Source of the DNA: JAGNDO01 sp963704975
Lineage (GTDB): Bacteria; Chloroflexota; Anaerolineae; Caldilineales; Caldilineaceae
Length of the DNA: 64,000 nucleotides
NCBI GenBank assembly: GCA_963704975.1
Contig: CAVPIK010000006.1
Location: 1-64,000 of the forward strand
Direction: 5' to 3'
Of this stretch, positions 19,318 through 29,900 are shown one piece after another; position 1 is the stretch's first letter, and each line of letters begins with the position of its first letter. A program made the position numbers and the translations under genes. The notes under the pieces are model-generated. The model made no database searches. It worked only from the letters and a program-made list of their open reading frames with translations, and was not told the origin of the DNA.

Positions 19318-22300
19318 CTACTGCGCCATAAGCGTAATACTGGTCCCGGTGCTGTCTCCGTCCGGATCGGTGTTCAGGGTTGCGTTGTATTGCCAGAGCA
19401 TAGAATCGCTGTGGGTGATATCGGTGACCGTAAACGTCATGGCGGGGACTTCCTTTTGCTTGACTTCTCTGCTGGTGACGGCACAGCGGCCATCATTCTC
19501 CGTGGTGCAATCGTCAGTCCGGCCATCGCTCCAAGCGAAGAAGACTTTAGCCTTTGGAATTGGATTCCCCGCCTCGTCCTGCACCTTCATGGTGATGGAC
19601 GTGCGCCACTTATCACCATTGACCGTCTTGACGCCATCCAGATCCCCTATAAAAATGGGGGTGGCCACAGGCTTGGCCATGACGATGTTGGTGCCATTGC
19701 TGTCGCTTTCCGGGTCACTGTTCCCATCAGGTTGATAGGCCCACTTCATCACATCGTCGAACTCCACGCCAGTGATCGTAAAGCTGATGGCATCTTTGCT
19801 CGTACCGACAAATTCGTTGCTGGTCACGCTGCACAGACCATTGGCATCTGTCGTGCAATTGGCGTTGTTCCCATAACCCCAGACGCCCAACACCTTGACG
19901 TCGACCATAGGTTGACCGGTCTCATCCGCTAGCTTGATGGTGATCGTGGTGCGCCATTTGCTGCTGTTACTGCTGTTCACCCCATCCAAATCCGTGACAA
20001 AGAAGGAGATGGACGCAGGCTTGGTCACTGTGATAGCCGTGCCGTCACTGTCGGGGTCCGGGTCTGCATTCATGCCGGGTTGATATGCCCAGTGCATGGA
20101 ATCGTTGTGGGTGATATTGTTGACCGTAAAGGTCATGGCACCCATTTGATCGCCCGCATATTCTCGGCTGGCAAAGGCACATACGCCTGCCGCATCGGTG
20201 GAACAGTTGACGCTATTGCCGTCGCTCCAGCTTGCAGAGAGATCTGCACTGGGCACGGGCTGCCCAGTGGCGTCCATGACCACCAAAGTGACATGGCTGC
20301 TCCACTTGGTGCCGTTGACCGTGGTACTTCCATCGAGATCAGCCACAAACATGGAGACTATCTGAGGCATGGAGACGGTGATCGTGGTGCCGTCGCTGTC
20401 CCTGTCCCCGTCAGCGTCCATATTGCGTTCGGGCATATAGCCATGTTGGTCAAGCTCGATATTGAGGACGGTGAAAGAGAGCAGGCGGGCTTCGTCCGCC
20501 GTGTAGAAGCTGCTGTTCACGCTACATTGACCGGCGCCGTCGGTAGTGCAGTTGACGTCCTGACCAAAGCTCCACGTGCCGGAAACCTTGGCTCCGACCA
20601 CGGGCAGGCTATCATCGTTCCAGACGGTCATGGTTGTGACCGCCCGCCATTTGGCCCGCTCGATCTCCGTGCGGCGACCTAAGTCTGCAATGTAGATGGG
20701 ATCAGGCGGTCCAGCCAGGTTATCCGTTGACCCATCATCATTCACCCAGGTCGTGGCTGCAATATTCCTGTAGCCGCCAGACCAGGCCATGCCGCCGGAC
20801 CAAGCCATGCCGCCGCTCCACGCCATGCCGCCGGACCAGGCCATGCCGCCGCTCCAGGCCATGCCGCCGGACCAGGCCATGCCGCCGGACCAAGCCATAC
20901 CGCCGCTCCAGGCCATGCCGCCGGACCACGCCATACCACCGGACCAGGCCATGCCGCCGGACCAGGCCATGCCACCGGACCACGCCATGCCGCCGCTCCA
21001 CGCCATGCCGCCGGACCAGGCCATGCCTTCTGTTCTGGTGCCCAGTTCATCCAAGGCACCGGACCAGGCCATCCCACCGGACCACGCCATACCGCCGGAC
21101 CAGGCCATGCCGCCGCTCCACGCCATGCCGCCGGACCAGGCCATGCCCAAGGCGTGGGCTTTGCCGTTGCCGTCCACTGCATAGTAGAGCCATTGGCTGC
21201 CATCGTCGCTCAAGGCCCGGCGAATGGGGCCTTGGTAATGATAGGCCAACTCTGTTGGGTCTAGTTCCTCCCACTGCACCAGGTTGTCGACGAAGATGTC
21301 GTCGGTCCAGCCCAGGCCGTGGGCCAGGTCGGCGTGGATGTCCATGCCCGCATTGGCTCGGCCATCGGCGGGCAGATTGCCCCACACCGCGTCCGGGGCC
21401 CAGATGCGGCCCATGCCCTGCTGGAAGACGTTGTAGACCAGATCCGTGTCATTGGCCACCGCCGGACGGGCCGTGTACATGAGCCGGAACTTCACCTGAT
21501 CCGGGGTCAATTCTGGGTGGGCGTCCAACATCAGGGCCACCACGCCGGAGGCGACGGCGGTGGCCATGCTGGTGCCGTTCATGCGGAAGAGGCTTTGGGT
21601 TTCGGAATAGTCCGGGTGGGTCATGGCCAGGCGGGCGCTGTGGACCTCGTCGCCTGCTTTGTTGTACATGAAGGAGATCACGTTGGCACCCGGGGCCAAC
21701 ACGTCGGGCTTGGCGAAGCCGTCCGCCGTGGGGCCGGTGGCCGACCAACTGGGCAGGACATCATCGGCCCAGTAGCCGGGGGTGCGGTTGTTGTCGATGG
21801 CCCCGACGGTGATCACGTAGGGGTCGTTGCCGGGGACGGTGATGCTCTCGGCCCCAGGGCCGGTGTTGCCCGCCGCGGCCAAGACCACGATGCCGTTGGC
21901 CCAGGCCTGTTCCACGGCCCGATTGATGGGGTCGATGAAGTAGGGGGTGCTGGCCTGGGCGCTCAGGCTCAGGTTCATCACCCGGATGTTGTACTCCGCC
22001 TTGTGTTCCACCACAAACTGGATGCCCTGAATCACATCTTCGTAGGAGCCTGTGCCATATTCGCCCAGCACTCGCACGCTCAGAATGTTGGCGTCCGGGG
22101 CAATGCCCATGTTGGCGCCCGTGGCAAAGTCAGTGATCTGGCTCCAGATGATGCCGGCCACATGGGAGCCGTGACCATACTGATCCTGGCTCTTGTCGTC
22201 GTCCACATAGCAATAGGTATCGTATTGATCCCCGCCATCCAGACAGATGCCGCCCCGGGTAAAGTCGATCTGGCCCAGGAAGTGATCATCCAGATCCTCG

Positions 22301-24189
22301 GCCAGGATGTCTTTCACTTTGCTGTTATAGAAAACGCCTGTGTCGACCACGGCCACGGTGACGCCTGTGCCCCTGACCGCATCCGCGCCGGGCAGCATGG
22401 CCTCTTGGAGCACATCTGCGCCCACGTCGATGGAGACCATGTTGCTCAACTGCCATTCCCGCTTCAGATCCGCCGGTTCGGCGTCAACCCGTCCGTCCCA
22501 CGTAGTGGGCAAGGAGCCGACGGTCACCAGGCTCTTGTCGCCGGCCTGGACCAACAGATTCCCCCCAGCGGGCTGGGCCACAACCTGGCTGAAATCGTCC
22601 GCCAAGAGGAAGCGGGAAGTCTTGCGTCCGTCCGGTGTAAAAATAGTTAGATCATTGTTGTCTCCGCCGACCAAAATGTTGCCAGCGTTAGCGATAAACG
22701 GAGAACTCTTGATCTCGCTACCCAGATTGGCCTGCCATTGAATGGCGCCGGTGGCCGTGTCCACGCTATACAGGGTGGCATCAATGGCGGCGATGAGGCG
22801 GGAACCATCCGCCGAGAGCGTCGGAGCCACCTTATACTCGTCCACGGGGGCGGCAAAGACAACGTGCAATTCACCCGCTGGGGTCAAGCTGTAGGCATTC
22901 TTTTTGTCGGCCAGATAGATCAATCCGTTGGCGCCCGAGACCGGCTGGATCTTGACTTCTTCGGGTAGGGAGAGGGAGAAACGCTGGCTGCCATCCCAGC
23001 TATTGAACCCGACAACCTGCTTTTGTTTGCTGACAAACAGAACCAGATCGCCGGCCACAAGCGGCGCAACCTCGGATTGCAACAGTTGGCCGTTCTGATT
23101 GCCCAAGAAGCGCCACTTGTATGCACGATCGTCTGATTTGAACTGAGCCGGATCCAGGGCCAGAAGATTGGTCATGAGATCTATCTTGTCCGGCTCCTTG
23201 CCGCTGGTCTGAAGATAGACGGTGCCGTCGTTGCCCACAACCGGGGGCACGGTGACCAGGCCGGGTTTGTCGGTGCTGGGTTGCAGTTCATAAGCCCGTC
23301 TGCCGTTGTCCGTGTCCAGAACAACGATTCGAGCATTGACCTTGGCCACATAAAGATAGGCCCCATCCGGGCTTAGGGCAATACCGGGCACGAGATCCTT
23401 GCTGTCGTAGGACCAGCGGTCCTTGCCAGTGGCGTCCACAGCATAGATGCGATAGACCGAAGGCTTGTCAGAGGCGATCCCCGGCTTCTCGCCCATAAAA
23501 AAGACGGTGCCATCCAGCCCCACCACCGGATTGGATTTCATTTTCTCGAAGGGAAGATTCGATGCCCCGGCTCGCACGCTGCCATCGGCGTTGTAGAACG
23601 TGACGCTATTCTTCTCGGCCACGATGACGTATCCGCCATCTGCCAAAGAGACCACTCCAGAGCCGATATTGTCGGAAAAGGTAACTTCCGCCTTCTTTTC
23701 CTGGCGATCCGAGACCCAGCCGTTGCTGTTGCTGGCGGCACCAAAGCCGGCGCACGGACCGGAATCGTGATACTCAGACGGATCACAGACCGGGCCGCCG
23801 GAGGTGGTGACCTCTTGATTTTCCACAATAGAAACCAAGCCCGGAAAAGTGGCCAGGGTCATCAATTGCTCGGCAGAGATCTTTGCGCCCACGGCGTCGA
23901 TGATGCGCAGATCGCTGGTGATCCGACCACCAACGGAAGTCACTGCCTGCGCTGCCAGGCCGGGCGTGTTCCCGGTCACAATCACCGAGAGAGGACCGAT
24001 CTGGTTTGCCAGCAAGGATGGCTCCACATAGGCTACGGCATCACTGGCCTGGGCGTCCTGCGCCATTTCGGCGACCGGCTGTATCTCAGCAAAATTGGCT
24101 GGCTGAGATACAGCGCAACCGCTGACAAGCAAAACGGCGATGAGAATGAATGTGAGCACATTGGCTGATGAAGTTCGCTTATCTTTCAT
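19318..24189 (-). CDS. Secreted subtilisin (S8) lipoprotein with beta-propeller, WSG-hexapeptide repeats and four Ig-like domains
   Basis: A 1623-residue exported protease. Order: lipoprotein signal (LVSGC, about residue 25); an I9-like segment (LSVIVTGNTPGLAAQAVTSVGGRITSD, about 68-125); a PQQ/WD-type beta-propeller (about 160-590); an S8 domain with all catalytic residues, Asp in VAVVDTG (about 613), His in GHGSHVAG (about 675) and Ser in GTSMATAV (about 875); 19 copies of G-M-A-W-S-G (1016-1139, split 5+14 by a 13-residue break); then four Ig-like repeats of about 105 residues, each with paired cysteines (C-T-T-x-x-x-G-x-C). Paired cysteines support an extracytoplasmic site. Start ATG 24189 has a purine-rich leader. 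The promoter has two CRP-like sites. Substrate unknown; the C-terminal modules suggest surface attachment or matrix binding. Confidence 0.9.
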   Translation of the reverse strand: MKDKRTSSANVLTFILIAVLLVSGCAVSQPANFAEIQPVAEMAQDAQASDAVAYVEPSLLANQIGPLSVIVTGNTPGLAAQAVTSVGGRITSDLRIIDAVGAKISAEQLMTLATFPGLVSIVENQEVTTSGGPVCDPSEYHDSGPCAGFGAASNSNGWVSDRQEKKAEVTFSDNIGSGVVSLADGGYVIVAEKNSVTFYNADGSVRAGASNLPFEKMKSNPVVGLDGTVFFMGEKPGIASDKPSVYRIYAVDATGKDRWSYDSKDLVPGIALSPDGAYLYVAKVNARIVVLDTDNGRRAYELQPSTDKPGLVTVPPVVGNDGTVYLQTSGKEPDKIDLMTNLLALDPAQFKSDDRAYKWRFLGNQNGQLLQSEVAPLVAGDLVLFVSKQKQVVGFNSWDGSQRFSLSLPEEVKIQPVSGANGLIYLADKKNAYSLTPAGELHVVFAAPVDEYKVAPTLSADGSRLIAAIDATLYSVDTATGAIQWQANLGSEIKSSPFIANAGNILVGGDNNDLTIFTPDGRKTSRFLLADDFSQVVAQPAGGNLLVQAGDKSLVTVGSLPTTWDGRVDAEPADLKREWQLSNMVSIDVGADVLQEAMLPGADAVRGTGVTVAVVDTGVFYNSKVKDILAEDLDDHFLGQIDFTRGGICLDGGDQYDTYCYVDDDKSQDQYGHGSHVAGIIWSQITDFATGANMGIAPDANILSVRVLGEYGTGSYEDVIQGIQFVVEHKAEYNIRVMNLSLSAQASTPYFIDPINRAVEQAWANGIVVLAAAGNTGPGAESITVPGNDPYVITVGAIDNNRTPGYWADDVLPSWSATGPTADGFAKPDVLAPGANVISFMYNKAGDEVHSARLAMTHPDYSETQSLFRMNGTSMATAVASGVVALMLDAHPELTPDQVKFRLMYTARPAVANDTDLVYNVFQQGMGRIWAPDAVWGNLPADGRANAGMDIHADLAHGLGWTDDIFVDNLVQWEELDPTELAYHYQGPIRRALSDDGSQWLYYAVDGNGKAHALGMAWSGGMAWSGGMAWSGGMAWSGGMAWSGALDELGTRTEGMAWSGGMAWSGGMAWSGGMAWSGGMAWSGGMAWSGGMAWSGGMAWSGGMAWSGGMAWSGGMAWSGGMAWSGGMAWSGGMAWSGGYRNIAATTWVNDDGSTDNLAGPPDPIYIADLGRRTEIERAKWRAVTTMTVWNDDSLPVVGAKVSGTWSFGQDVNCTTDGAGQCSVNSSFYTADEARLLSFTVLNIELDQHGYMPERNMDADGDRDSDGTTITVSMPQIVSMFVADLDGSTTVNGTKWSSHVTLVVMDATGQPVPSADLSASWSDGNSVNCSTDAAGVCAFASREYAGDQMGAMTFTVNNITHNDSMHWAYQPGMNADPDPDSDGTAITVTKPASISFFVTDLDGVNSSNSSKWRTTITIKLADETGQPMVDVKVLGVWGYGNNANCTTDANGLCSVTSNEFVGTSKDAISFTITGVEFDDVMKWAYQPDGNSDPESDSNGTNIVMAKPVATPIFIGDLDGVKTVNGDKWRTSITMKVQDEAGNPIPKAKVFFAWSDGRTDDCTTENDGRCAVTSREVKQKEVPAMTFTVTDITHSDSMLWQYNATLNTDPDGDSTGTSITLMAQ
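20773..21144 (-). repeat. 18-bp / GMAWSG hexapeptide repeat array (19 units)
   Basis: Fourteen units (20773-21024) and five units (21058-21144, the first partly overlapping the break) of 18 bp encode an invariant M-A-W-S-G-G. The DNA differs between units, including serine as TCC in some and AGC in others, and third-position changes in Ala and Gly codons, while the peptide never changes. Confidence 0.95.
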
Positions 24190-24320
24190 AGCAGTTTCTC
24201 TCTTTGCACATAGAAGTGCACAACTCAGTTGGCAAATTTGTCGTCAATAACCAGCCTAAGGGCAGTAGAGAATCTACAGTGGCAATGATAAACTGGTTTA
24301 ATGGTTTGGTTCTTGGATAA

Positions 24321-24386
24321 ACTATACATGAGGTCAAACGAATCGACAGTGAACCACTTCACAGCATCTATGTGAACTGGTTCACA
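24321..24386 (-). promoter_or_regulatory. CRP-type class II promoter of the 19318-24189 protease
   Basis: Minus-strand -10 TATAGT (24326-24321) predicts a start at 24314. CRP-like sites AGTGAACCACTTCACA (24348-24363) and TGTGAACTGGTTCACA (24371-24386) are centred at -41.5 and -64.5. The second matches the consensus at all ten positions. No good -35 is present, as expected for an activated promoter. Confidence 0.75.
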
Positions 24387-24682
24387 CTGACGCCAAATTG
24401 GGATAGTACTTCGGTACCGCAAAGTCTCAAAAACTCTAAACAGTCGAGAAATAGCCGACATAATGTGAGTATTTCAATACTACACCTAAGCCCAAGGCTT
24501 TGACATCCATAGAATTACTTAGCATTCACCGGAAAATCACCTAAAACCAGTACGTTTATACAGTTAGGTAACGGGAAACCAACCGCCACCCCACACGCTC
24601 GCCTTTTCTGCATGACCACGGAAGAGACGAAACATATAGATCCCGCTCTTGGTCCTTTTCACCACCCTGTACACCCACTCCA

Positions 24683-24727
24683 GAAAAACACATCGACGGC
24701 CCGACTATTTGTTAGGCCGTCGATGTG
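24683..24727 (-). terminator. Rho-independent terminator of the 24760-26417 protease
   Basis: CACATCGACGGC pairs perfectly with GCCGTCGATGTG; on the minus strand TTTTTC follows. Confidence 0.85.
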
Positions 24728-24759
24728 GTCATTGAACTCAGTTAGGATCTTGACAATCC

Positions 24760-26417
24760 CTATTCCTGAGGTACCCAGCCATTGATCTCCGCACTGCTGC
24801 TGATGTTGGCACCGCTCCAAGCATAGCTGCCACTCCACGCATAGCTGCCACTCCACACATAGCCGCCGCTCCACACGTAGCCGCCACTCCACACGTAACC
24901 ACCGCTCCAGGCATAGCTACCGCTCCACACGTAGCCGCCGCTCCACACATAGCCACCGCTCCAGGCATAGCCCGATGCATTGGGCACGTAAAATTCGCCG
25001 TTACTATTCTGGGCAGCTTGGCCGCCGTAGTGCTCAAGACCGGCCAGATCCTTCTGGAGATTCAGCCCCTGATTTGCACACCCCTGGGCCGTGCTGTGGA
25101 CGGCGTCATAGGCATTGATCTGGCCTGCCCCCTGCTGAAAGACGGCGTAGGCCAGATTGCCATTCGTATCCAGAGCCGGGCGGGCAGATGCCATCAACCG
25201 GCACTTGACATCGTCCGGCGTCAGGGTGGGATTCGCCTGCAACATCAGGGCGACCACGCCGCTGGTCACCGCCGCGGCCTGGGAGGTGCCGGACATGGTG
25301 AAGAATGCACCGTCATACCGATATTCGGGATGGTCCGTGGCAATCTTGGAGCTGTCGTCCATCAGCGCCAGCAGATGCCCGCCCGGAGCCACCAGGTCCG
25401 GCTTCACAAAGCCCTCCACGGTGGGGCCGGTGGACGAGAAGGAGGCCAATCGATCGTCCGCAGGGATCGGCCATGGTGTAGCTGTCGGTAAAGGCCCCGC
25501 GGTGATCACGTAGGGCACGTTGCCCGGTACGCCGATGGTCATGGGGCCAGGCCCTGTGTTGCCTGCCGCCACCACCACGACAATACCTGCCTGCCACGCC
25601 CGCATCACCGCTTGATTCAGAGGATCGTCCCAATAGTAGGAGCGAACCGGGGCGCTAAAGGAGAGGTTCAGCACCCGGATGTCGTAGAGCGCTCGATTGG
25701 CCACCACCCAATCGATGCCCCGGATTACATCCAGATAGGATCCCTGACCATTGTCGTCAAACGCCTTCACCTCCACCAGGTTGGCGTCCGGGGCCACGCC
25801 GTTATATATGCCGTTTTTGCTGGTCTCCCGCTGCTCACAATGATCGAGGTAATATGGGTGCCGTGGCCGCTGCCATCGCTACTGTTGGTATCCAGGTTAT
25901 CGGTCATGGCGTTATAGGTTGCCAACAGCCGATTTGTGTTACTTGCCGTCTTAAGAATATCCTTGTGGCTCATGGTGCCCGTGTCCAACACGGCCACGGT
26001 CACATTCTGCCCGGTGATGCCAGCGGTGTGGAGCCGATCCGCGCCGATCAGGGTGGGCATGATTGCGTCCGGCTGGGGCTTGCCTGCCACCTCTAGGGTG
26101 CTGTTCAGCGAGAGCCGAGTCACCTGGGGCTGGGCCTGGACGACTGCCCATTGGGCCGGGGTGAGGGTGGCCCCCACGGCGTTGATGATGTCCAGGCGAT
26201 GGGTGATGGTGCCCCCTGCCCAGTTGACCGAGGCCTCCGCCGCGTCCATGCTCTCGGCCTGGACGATCACCGACAGACGGGACATGGCCGCGCCCTGAGC
26301 CAAGAGAAGGATGGCCAGGAGGAGGAAAGCCATGATCCCTACTTTGCCGGCCCAGTGCGTGGGGAGAGCCTCAACCCTGGTTTGGTGCTGTTGCAAACGG
26401 TGATTCAGATTCTTCAT
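24760..26417 (-). CDS. Secreted subtilisin (S8) with Y-[AV]-W-S-G repeats (one frameshift)
   Basis: ATG 26417 follows AGAGGAA. The joined product (about 552 residues) has an N-terminal membrane segment (IMAFLLLAILLLAQGAAM), the same I9-like region as its neighbours (LSVIVQAESMDAAEASVNWAGGTITHRLDIINAVGATL), and an S8 domain: Asp in VAVLDTG, His in GHGTHITS, Ser in GTSQAAAV, and the oxyanion Asn region AAGNTGPGP. The frame slips near 25810, just after the His motif; the rest continues APDANLVEVKAFDDNG in the next frame. Nine hexapeptide units ([GS]-Y-[AV]-W-S-[G]) and a short tail close the protein. It lacks the propeller and C-terminal modules of the other two, so it is the minimal form of the family. 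The promoter carries tandem CRP-like sites. Confidence 0.87.
24808..24969 (-). repeat. 18-bp / GY[AV]WSG hexapeptide repeat array (9 units)
   Basis: Nine exact 18-bp units encode Y-A-W-S-G or Y-V-W-S-G joined by G, S or A. Trp, Ser and Gly never vary; Met of the other two arrays is replaced by Tyr. Confidence 0.95.
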
Positions 26418-26615
26418 TGCTATTCCTCTTCTTCTGCTGCCCAATTTACCAACGTAGCGGCTGTCAAAGCTATTCAAGACTCTACTGCGAGAACCACGAA
26501 TTTCACCAATTTGACGAATTATTTCTGAGGAAAATTCGTGTTAACTCGTGTCATTCGTGGTTTTTGCAGGGAAGTCATTCAAGGAGCGATTCTCTACTGG
26601 GCGATAGATGCATTG

Positions 26616-26681
26616 ATTGTACCGACGATTGACAGAATAAGCAGTGAAATATCTCATCCACACCGTGTGGTATTCGTCACA
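26616..26681 (-). promoter_or_regulatory. CRP-type class II promoter of the 24760-26417 protease
   Basis: Minus-strand -10 TACAAT (26621-26616) predicts a start at 26609. CRP-like sites AGTGAAATATCTCATC (26643-26658, 7/10) and TGTGGTATTCGTCACA (26666-26681, 9/10) are centred at -41.5 and -64.5, the same geometry as the neighbours. Confidence 0.65.
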
Positions 26682-26720
26682 CCTTGGACCTGTCCACAGG
26701 TATCGTGAACGTAGCGATTC

Positions 26721-26804
26721 ACCCCCGCCCCCTGACCCCCCAACCTTGGGGGGAACTGTCCACGACCTCCCCCAGAATTGGGGGCCGGGGGGCCGAGGGG
26801 GGTG
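26721..26804. repeat. Dispersed C/G-rich palindromic element, copy 1
   Basis: Contains CCAACCTTGGGGGGAACTG and ACCTCCCCCAGAATTGGGGG. It is the reverse complement of the copies at 41367-41438 and 48399-48466, and close to 44086-44150. Confidence 0.8.
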
Positions 26805-26885
26805 AACGATTACTCGTGAACGTAGCACTCATCATCCCATCCCGTTCTGATCTTGTCCGACTAGAGCTGCCAAACCTGCTCGATC

Positions 26886-26918
26886 GATCAGGCTGGGGCC
26901 TAGAGCCCCAGCCTGATC
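26886..26918 (-). terminator. Perfect hairpin downstream of the 26933-31032 protease
   Basis: GATCAGGCTGGGGC (26886-26899) pairs with GCCCCAGCCTGATC (26905-26918), starting 15 bases past the stop codon. There is no T-run on the minus strand, so strength is uncertain. Confidence 0.6.
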
Positions 26919-26932
26919 CCACTTCTTATACC

Positions 26933-29900
26933 CTACTGTCCACTGAGTTGGAGCACTTGGATCCCGGAGACGACGGGTTTCTTCTTCGAGCCGTCTTTGA
27001 AGAAGGAGATAACCAATTCGCCATCGTCAACGGCAACCTGGAAACTCTGATCCAGGGCGCTGTTCTTCCCGGCCAGTTTATAGATGCTGAACTTGTCAGC
27101 CACCCGGGTCCCTTCCAGATCGATCTCCATCAGCCGATCCCCGTCCTTGCTGACTTCAAATTCTGCAAAGCTCAACACAACCAGATAGGTGCCGTTGGGG
27201 ACAGCGAAACGATACTCTTCGGGGTCTTCCCGATAGGTCAGATACATGGCATCGTCGTCCGTGTTGGCCACATTGTTCGATTGGATCCGGGTACGTCCGT
27301 TCGTATAGCCCCACTCGCCATTGAATGGCTGATCTGCTGCCCAGGTGTGCTGGAGCGTGTCGATATAGAGATTCCCTGCCACATTTACCCGCAATTCAAA
27401 GGCTGCGGGTGTAGGTTCCGGGGTCGGGGCCGCGGTTGGTTCTGCCGTAGGTTCTGCGGTCGGGGCAGCGGTCGGCTCGGCGGTGGGTGCCACGGTCGGG
27501 ACTACAGTCGGCACCGGGGTCGGGGCCAGCAGTCGGCTCGGCTGTGGGTACCACGGTCGGGGCCACAGTCGGCACTGGGGTCGGGGCCAGGGTTGGCTCG
27601 GCCGTAGGGCGTCGGTCGTGTCGGGACAGCGGTCGGCTCGGCTGTGGGTTCTGCGGTCGGGACCGCTGTTACCTCCGGCTGGGGCAGGGGTCCAGAATCA
27701 AACCCAGTAAACGTCGCCTCTTCGGCCGCCCCTTCGGTCGACCCATCATCGCCCACCCATGTGGTATTGTAGACAGATGTGTTGCCGCCGGACCAAGCCA
27801 TGCCGCCGGACCAGGCCATCCCCCCGCTCCACGCCATGCCGCCGCTCCAAGCCATGCCGCCGGACCAGGCCATGCCACCACTCCACGCCATGCCGCCGGA
27901 CTCAGCCGTGCTGCCGGACCAGGCCATGCCGCCGCTCCACGCCATGCCACCGCTCCAGGCCATGCCGCCAGACCAGGCCATGCCGCCAGACCAAGCCATG
28001 CCACCGCTCCACGCCATACCGCCGGACCAGGCCATGCCATTTGGATCGATATTCATGGGGTCGAGTGCGCCGGACCAGGCCATACCGCCACTCCACGCCA
28101 TGCCGCCAGACCAGGCCATCCCCCCGCTCCATGCCATGCCATTAGAATTGGCAATGCCCAAAGCATAGGATTGTCCGGCCAGATCCGTCACAAAGTAGAG
28201 ATATTGGGTGCCGTCGTTGCTCAATACCCGCTGCACCGGCCCCTGATAGTGGAAGGCCATCTGCGCCGGGTCTAGCTCGTTTTGGGTCACCATGCCGTCG
28301 CTGTTGAGGTCGGACCAGCCCGTGCCGTGGGCCAGATCGGCGTTGATGTCCATGCCGACGTTGGCTCGGCCATCGGGCAGATCGCCGCGCAAGGCATCCG
28401 GGGCCCAAATCCGGCCCATGCCCTGTTGCAGGACGCCGTAGACCAGTGCTTGATCTTGGACCACGGCGGGCCGGGCGCTGTACATGATGCGGAATTTCAC
28501 CTGATCCGGTGTCAGGTTGGGATAGGCTTCCAACATGAGGGCAATCACACCCGAGGTCACGGCTGTGGCCATGCTGGTGCCGTTCATGCGGAAGAAGACA
28601 TTATCATGATTGTAATCTGGATGGGTTCGGGCCAGTTGGGCCGAATTGGCCGAATTACTAAAGTCCGTGTGCATCCATGAGACGATGTTGGTGCCAGGGG
28701 CCAGCACATCGGGCTTGACAAACCCATCCGCCGTGGGGCCCGTGGCCGACCAGCGAGGCAGAATATCATCCGCCCAATAGCCGGGGGTGCGGTTGCCATC
28801 CACAGCGCCGATGGTGATCACATAGGGATCGTTGCCAGGGACGGTGACCGTCTGGGCGTTGGGGCCGGTGTTGCCGGCTGCCGCCACCACCACAATGCCG
28901 CTGGCCCACGCCGCTTCCACCGCCCGGTTCAGGGGATCTACGAAGTAGGGGGTGGTGGCATAGGCGCTCAAGCTCAGATTCATCACCCGTACATTGAACT
29001 GAGCCTGGTTGGCGACCACGTACTGAATGCCTTGAATCACATCCTCGTAGGTGCCCGTGCCGTTGTCGTCCAAGACCCGAACGCTCAGAATATCAGCGCC
29101 AGGGGCCACACCCATGGAGACCTGGGTGTCAGAATCTCGCAGAGAATTGCTGATGGTGCCGGCCACATGGGAACCGTGACCGAAGGTGTCCACACTGCCA
29201 ATTTTGGCATCGGGTGAGTAGAAACAGTAGCCGCCCAAGCTGTTGACCGCTGTGCCTTGGGTACCACAGCCGGTGGTGGCGGGATCCTGCACAAAGTCGG
29301 CCTGGCCCACAAAGCCCAACACATGCGCCCGGTCATCCACTTTGCTCATAAACTCATCGTAGTAAACACCGCTGTCCAACACGGCCACGGTCACACCTTT
29401 GCCGGTGATGCCTTGGTCGTGTACCTGATCCGCGCCCACGTCCACCGCCACAGGGTTGACCATGTCCCAGAAGAGACAGTCCTCGGAGGGGCTGTTCATG
29501 TCACAGCCGGGGACGGGTTGAATATCGGTGGAGCCATCCCACTGGCTGGGCATTCGGCCTGCCACGCTCAATTGACTGTCCCCAACGCGCACGGCAACCG
29601 TGCCGTCCGCCAGGGCTGCCACGGCTTGATTGACCCCATTCGGCAAGGTCAGGTTGGCGACGAGCGAACCGTCTTGGCCCAACCAGACCAGATCCTTGCC
29701 TTCACTGCCTGCCACCAGGTTGCCTTCCCCATCGATGATCGGTTCGGCTTTGAGGTTGCCCTGGAAGGAATAACGCCATAGTTCCGCGCCACTTTGCGCA
29801 TCGATCGCCAGCAATTTGTTGCCAGTGGTGGCCTGAAAGACCATGCTGCCGTTGGGGGAGAGGACCGGGGACGTTGCAAAATCACCTTGGCCCGGCGAGT

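Noticed and set aside
20773..21144. Tandem 18-bp repeats as a CRISPR or minisatellite
   Set aside because: There are no spacers, and the variation is synonymous within a protein frame, so it is a coding repeat.
20727..21482. Arg/Pro/Cys-rich plus-strand frame through the repeat array
   Set aside because: Repeats of 18 bp leave every frame open; the minus-strand frame is fixed by the S8 domain and by the invariant peptide with varied codons.
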